8,322 nt of DNA. It comes from Acidobacteriota bacterium. GTDB lineage: Bacteria > Acidobacteriota > Blastocatellia > Pyrinomonadales > Pyrinomonadaceae. The stretch lies in assembly GCA_020199975.1 (NCBI GenBank), contig JAIVJP010000360.1:1-8322 (forward strand), read 5' to 3'. The translations under genes were made by a program, and so were the position numbers. Below are positions 6,040 to 8,322 of the stretch, piece after piece (positions within the stretch are counted from its first letter, which is position 1; each line of letters begins with the position of its first letter). The notes under the pieces are model-generated. The model was given only the letters and a program-made list of their open reading frames with translations. It had not been told where the DNA came from and ran no database searches.

Positions 6040-7962
6040 CTATTTGTTCTCGTCTACGTCGACGTATTCAGCGTCAATGACATTATCTTCGCCGCCACCT
6101 CCCGAAGACGACGCGCCAGCGGCCGATGCCTGGTCGCCCGTTGCTTCGGCGCCTGGTTCCGGCGGTGCGGTTTGCTGGTAGAGTACCTCAGCTAGTTTGT
6201 GAGACGTGGCCTGCAGTTTGTTGAAGGCATCGTTGAGTTTTTCGGTTCCACCTTCCTGCAGCGCTGTCTTTGCCTCGGCAATGGCCGCTTCCACCTCTGC
6301 AGCCACCGCACCTACTTTCTCACGATTGTCATTTACCGTCTTCTCCATCTGGTAGGTGAGTCCGTCCAGACGGTTGCGTGCTTCGATTTCTTCGCGCTTC
6401 TTCGCGTCGTCGGCTGCGTGAGACTCGGCGTCGCGCATCATCTTGTCGATTTCGTCCTTCGCCAGACCAGACGACGCTGTAATGGTTATCTTCTGCTCGC
6501 GGCCCGTACCCATGTCTTTCGCTGACACGTTAACGATCCCGTTTGCATCGATGTCAAACGTCACTTCTACCTGCGGCATTCCCCGAGGTGCCGGGGGGAT
6601 GCCGACCAGGTGAAACTTGCCCAGAGTGCGGTTGTCACCAGCCATCTGACGCTCACCCTGCAGCACGTGAACCTCAACTGACGTCTGGTTGTCTGAGGCT
6701 GTGGAGAAGATCTCCGACTTCCGGGTGGGGATGGTAGTGTTACGCTCAATCAACTTCGTGAAAACGCCCCCAAGAGTCTCGATTCCCAAACTGAGAGGGG
6801 TAACATCGAGTAGCAAAATGTCTGTCTTTTCACCGGAAAGCACGCCTGCCTGAACTGCTGCGCCGATGGCCACCACCTCGTCAGGATTGACGCTCTTGTT
6901 GGGCTCCTTGCCGAAAGCATCTCTCACCAACTGCTGAACTTTGGGAATACGTGTGGAACCGCCGACCAAAACTATTTCGTCGATTTTCTTAGCGTCGAGT
7001 CCTGCGTCTTTCAAGGCCTGTTCCACCGGTGGACGAAGCCGTTGCAGGATTGGATCGGCCAACTGTTCAAACTTGGACCGCGTAAGTTTCATCGCCAGGT
7101 GCTTGGGGCCAGACTGGTCCGCGGTAACGAAGGGAAGATTGATCTCGGTTTCCATCGTGCTGGAAAGCTCGATCTTCGCTTTCTCCGCAGCTTCCTTAAG
7201 CCGCTGCAAAGCCATCTTGTCACTTGAAAGGTCGATGCCCTGATCGCGCTTAAACTCTTCGATAATCCATTCGATCAGGCGCTCATCGATGTCGTCGCCT
7301 CCCAAGTGGGTGTCGCCGTTAGTAGATTTGACCTCGACGACGCCTTCGCCGACTTCGAGTATGGAGATGTCAAACGTACCACCGCCAAAGTCAAACACCG
7401 CGATGGTTTCGTCTTTCTTTTTGTCCAAACCATAAGCAAGCGCGGCGGCCGTGGGCTCGTTGACGATACGCATTACTTCCAAACCGGCGATCTTGCCTGC
7501 ATCCTTAGTCGCCTGACGTTGCGAATCATTGAAATAGGCAGGAACGGTAATCACCGCTTTCTCTATTTTCTGTCCCAGATATTCCTCGGCCGATTGCTTC
7601 ATCTTCTGCAAGATGATTGCCGAGATCTCCGGCGGGCTCCATTCTTTGCCACCGGCTGCGATGCGCACGTCACCGCTGCCGCCTTGTACTTTGTAAGGCA
7701 CCTGCTTGATCTCTTCCGTCACTTCGTTGTAGCGACGACCCATAAATCGTTTAATTGAATAGACCGTATTCTCGGGGTTTGTAACCGCTTGCCTCTTGGC
7801 AACCTGGCCAACCAACCGGCTTCCGTCCTTTGCAAAAGCCACTACCGAAGGGGTAGTGCGACCTCCCTCCGAATTAGTGATGACCGTCGGTTCGCCGCCT
7901 TCCATCACCGCAACGACGGAGTTGGTCGTTCCCAAATCAATTCCTATTATCTTGTTACTCAT
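6040..7962 (-). CDS. dnaK: DnaK, Hsp70 molecular chaperone
   Basis: ATP-dependent cytoplasmic chaperone of 640 aa, the usual bacterial length. The nucleotide-binding domain (1 to about 380) shows the three Hsp70 signatures: IDLGTTNS at 8-15, VFDFGGGTFDIS at 189-200 and IVLVGGSTRIPKVQQLV at 330-346. The conserved interdomain linker DILLLDVTPLSLGIET lies at 381-396, followed by the substrate-binding beta domain to about 500 and the helical lid. The C-terminus is a flexible Gly/Ser-rich stretch ending in NVIDAEYVDVDENK, typical of bacterial DnaK. ATG at 7962 is preceded by GGGAG at 10 bases. It is the first gene of the dnaK-dnaJ-hspR operon; grpE, often found in such operons, is absent here. Expression should be controlled by HspR acting at the upstream promoter, and DnaK itself is the likely co-repressor. 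Confidence 0.98.
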   Translation of the reverse strand: MSNKIIGIDLGTTNSVVAVMEGGEPTVITNSEGGRTTPSVVAFAKDGSRLVGQVAKRQAVTNPENTVYSIKRFMGRRYNEVTEEIKQVPYKVQGGSGDVRIAAGGKEWSPPEISAIILQKMKQSAEEYLGQKIEKAVITVPAYFNDSQRQATKDAGKIAGLEVMRIVNEPTAAALAYGLDKKKDETIAVFDFGGGTFDISILEVGEGVVEVKSTNGDTHLGGDDIDERLIEWIIEEFKRDQGIDLSSDKMALQRLKEAAEKAKIELSSTMETEINLPFVTADQSGPKHLAMKLTRSKFEQLADPILQRLRPPVEQALKDAGLDAKKIDEIVLVGGSTRIPKVQQLVRDAFGKEPNKSVNPDEVVAIGAAVQAGVLSGEKTDILLLDVTPLSLGIETLGGVFTKLIERNTTIPTRKSEIFSTASDNQTSVEVHVLQGERQMAGDNRTLGKFHLVGIPPAPRGMPQVEVTFDIDANGIVNVSAKDMGTGREQKITITASSGLAKDEIDKMMRDAESHAADDAKKREEIEARNRLDGLTYQMEKTVNDNREKVGAVAAEVEAAIAEAKTALQEGGTEKLNDAFNKLQATSHKLAEVLYQQTAPPEPGAEATGDQASAAGASSSGGGGEDNVIDAEYVDVDENK

Positions 7963-7972
7963 CTGTATTTAT

Positions 7973-7977
7973 CTCCC
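7973..7977 (-). promoter_or_regulatory. Shine-Dalgarno site of dnaK
   Basis: GGGAG on the minus strand, 10 bases before the dnaK ATG. It is the only clear ribosome binding site in the operon, since both downstream genes have repeat DNA where theirs should be. Confidence 0.65.
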
Positions 7978-8037
7978 ACAAACCAAATTAGCCGCTCGTT
8001 TACACCGCAGTGAGTGGCAGCGACTACCACACCCAGC

Positions 8038-8060
8038 CCGCCTAATCTTAGGACTGGCGG
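8038..8060 (-). promoter_or_regulatory. Small stem-loop in the dnaK 5' leader
   Basis: CCGCC (8038-8042) can pair with GGCGG (8056-8060). Alternatively CCTAA (8041-8045) pairs with TTAGG (8048-8052) around a 2-base loop. It lies in the roughly 120-base untranslated leader between the predicted promoter and the dnaK start. A role in RNA stability or heat sensing is only speculation; the ribosome binding site itself is not within the stem. Confidence 0.3.
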
Positions 8061-8087
8061 CCGAGCAAATAGGTTGAATGCCGCGTT

Positions 8088-8116
8088 AATATAATACCTG
8101 AGTGCCTTGCTGTCAA
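8088..8116 (-). promoter_or_regulatory. Sigma70-type promoter of the dnaK-dnaJ-hspR operon
   Basis: Minus-strand TTGACA (8116-8111) is a perfect -35 consensus. It is followed after exactly 17 bases by TATATT (8093-8088), 5 of 6 for the -10. Initiation is expected near 8081, giving a leader of about 120 bases before dnaK. A vegetative promoter blocked by a repressor fits HspR control better than an alternative sigma factor. Confidence 0.75.
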
Positions 8117-8117
8117 C
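8097..8117. promoter_or_regulatory. HAIR-like operator for HspR at the dnaK promoter
   Basis: The plus strand reads CCTGAGT, 7 bases, TGTCAAC. The published HAIR consensus is CTTGAGT-N7-ACTCAAG. The first half matches 6 of 7 and the second 4 of 7, with the exact 7-base spacing. The site covers the -35 box and half the spacer, so a bound repressor would block RNA polymerase. The presence of hspR in the same operon supports the reading. The second half is constrained by also being the -35 box, which may explain its divergence. Confidence 0.55.
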
Positions 8118-8172
8118 TTTGTTAGGCTGGGATTCGCCGTCCGCTGCAGTTCTAGCGGGGAACTCAAAGGCG

Positions 8173-8322
8173 TTACAGTTTCTGGGGACCTTCAGGCGAA
8201 GGACTACGATCCTCGTTTAGAAGCTTTGAGGCAAAGAAGACGTAGTGCCCGCCTGAAAGCAGTACCAGCGCAAAGACTATCGCATAGATGCTGGGAAGGT
8301 AGTAGCCGGTGCCATAGGGAAC
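8173..8322 (-). CDS. C-terminal fragment of a membrane protein, possibly CDP-alcohol phosphatidyltransferase
   Basis: An open frame enters from the window edge and ends at TAA (8175-8173), giving the last 49 residues. YYLPSIYAIVFALVLLSGGHY is a clear membrane helix, followed by VFFASKLLNEDRS and a short polar tail PSPEGPQKL. A final helix of the form SG.HY......LL followed by a charged end resembles the C-terminus of phosphatidylglycerophosphate synthase-like proteins, which make phospholipid head groups at the inner membrane. That identification is from memory and tentative; the catalytic motif (DG..AR...G..LD) would lie outside the window. About 55 bp separates its stop codon from the dnaK promoter, with no strong terminator. 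Confidence 0.6.
   Translation of the reverse strand, partial: VPYGTGYYLPSIYAIVFALVLLSGGHYVFFASKLLNEDRSPSPEGPQKL

Noticed and set aside
7306..7758. 150-aa plus-strand ORF across dnaK
   Set aside because: It is antisense to the conserved DnaK nucleotide-binding domain. Long antisense ORFs in dnaK genes are a known artefact.
8097..8110. CIRCE (HrcA) half-site suggested by GAGTGC
   Set aside because: The inverted partner TTAGCACTC at 9-base spacing is absent; the HAIR reading fits better.
8141..8158. CCGCT/AGCGG stem as terminator of the right-edge gene
   Set aside because: The stem is only 5 bp with an 8-base loop and no T tract on the minus strand.
8162..8168. ACTCAAA as a second HAIR half-site
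   Set aside because: No partner half-site lies at 7-base spacing on either side.

Overview
The window looks like chromosomal DNA from an Acidobacteriota-type bacterium, most likely of the Blastocatellia/Pyrinomonadaceae kind. This is an inference from three things: a very large Oar-like TonB-dependent receptor with an N-terminal carboxypeptidase-regulatory-like domain, a MerR-type hspR linked to dnaK and dnaJ, and compact palindromic and heptameric repeats between genes. Every confident gene is on the minus strand, so transcription runs from high to low coordinates.

Right end to left: 8173-8322 is the last 49 codons of a gene that continues off the window. It encodes a membrane protein, possibly a CDP-alcohol phosphatidyltransferase. 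A heat-shock operon follows: dnaK (7962-6040), dnaJ (5922-4765) and hspR (4658-4257). A good sigma70-type promoter lies about 125 bp upstream of dnaK, and a HAIR-like HspR operator (10 of 14 consensus positions) covers its -35 element and part of the spacer. This fits the known feedback loop in which HspR, together with DnaK, represses its own operon. No grpE lies in the operon.

The two intergenic gaps of the operon (117 and 106 bp) are each filled almost exactly by the same kind of element: two inverted arms made of 7-bp units (ATTGCCG-like in one, ATTTACG-like in the other) around a short unique centre. Each begins within a few bases of the upstream stop codon and ends 5-10 bp before the next start codon, leaving no normal Shine-Dalgarno there. 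This is the most unusual feature of the window.

From 3488 to 4256 there is no intact gene. The stretch holds a nested palindromic element (3688-3779), two weak possible protein fossils (a LysR-like scrap on the minus strand and a transposase-like zinc-ribbon tail on the plus strand), and the promoter and ribosome binding site of the receptor gene. The receptor (3487-128, 1119 aa) fills the left of the window, and a candidate terminator follows it near base 1-38.
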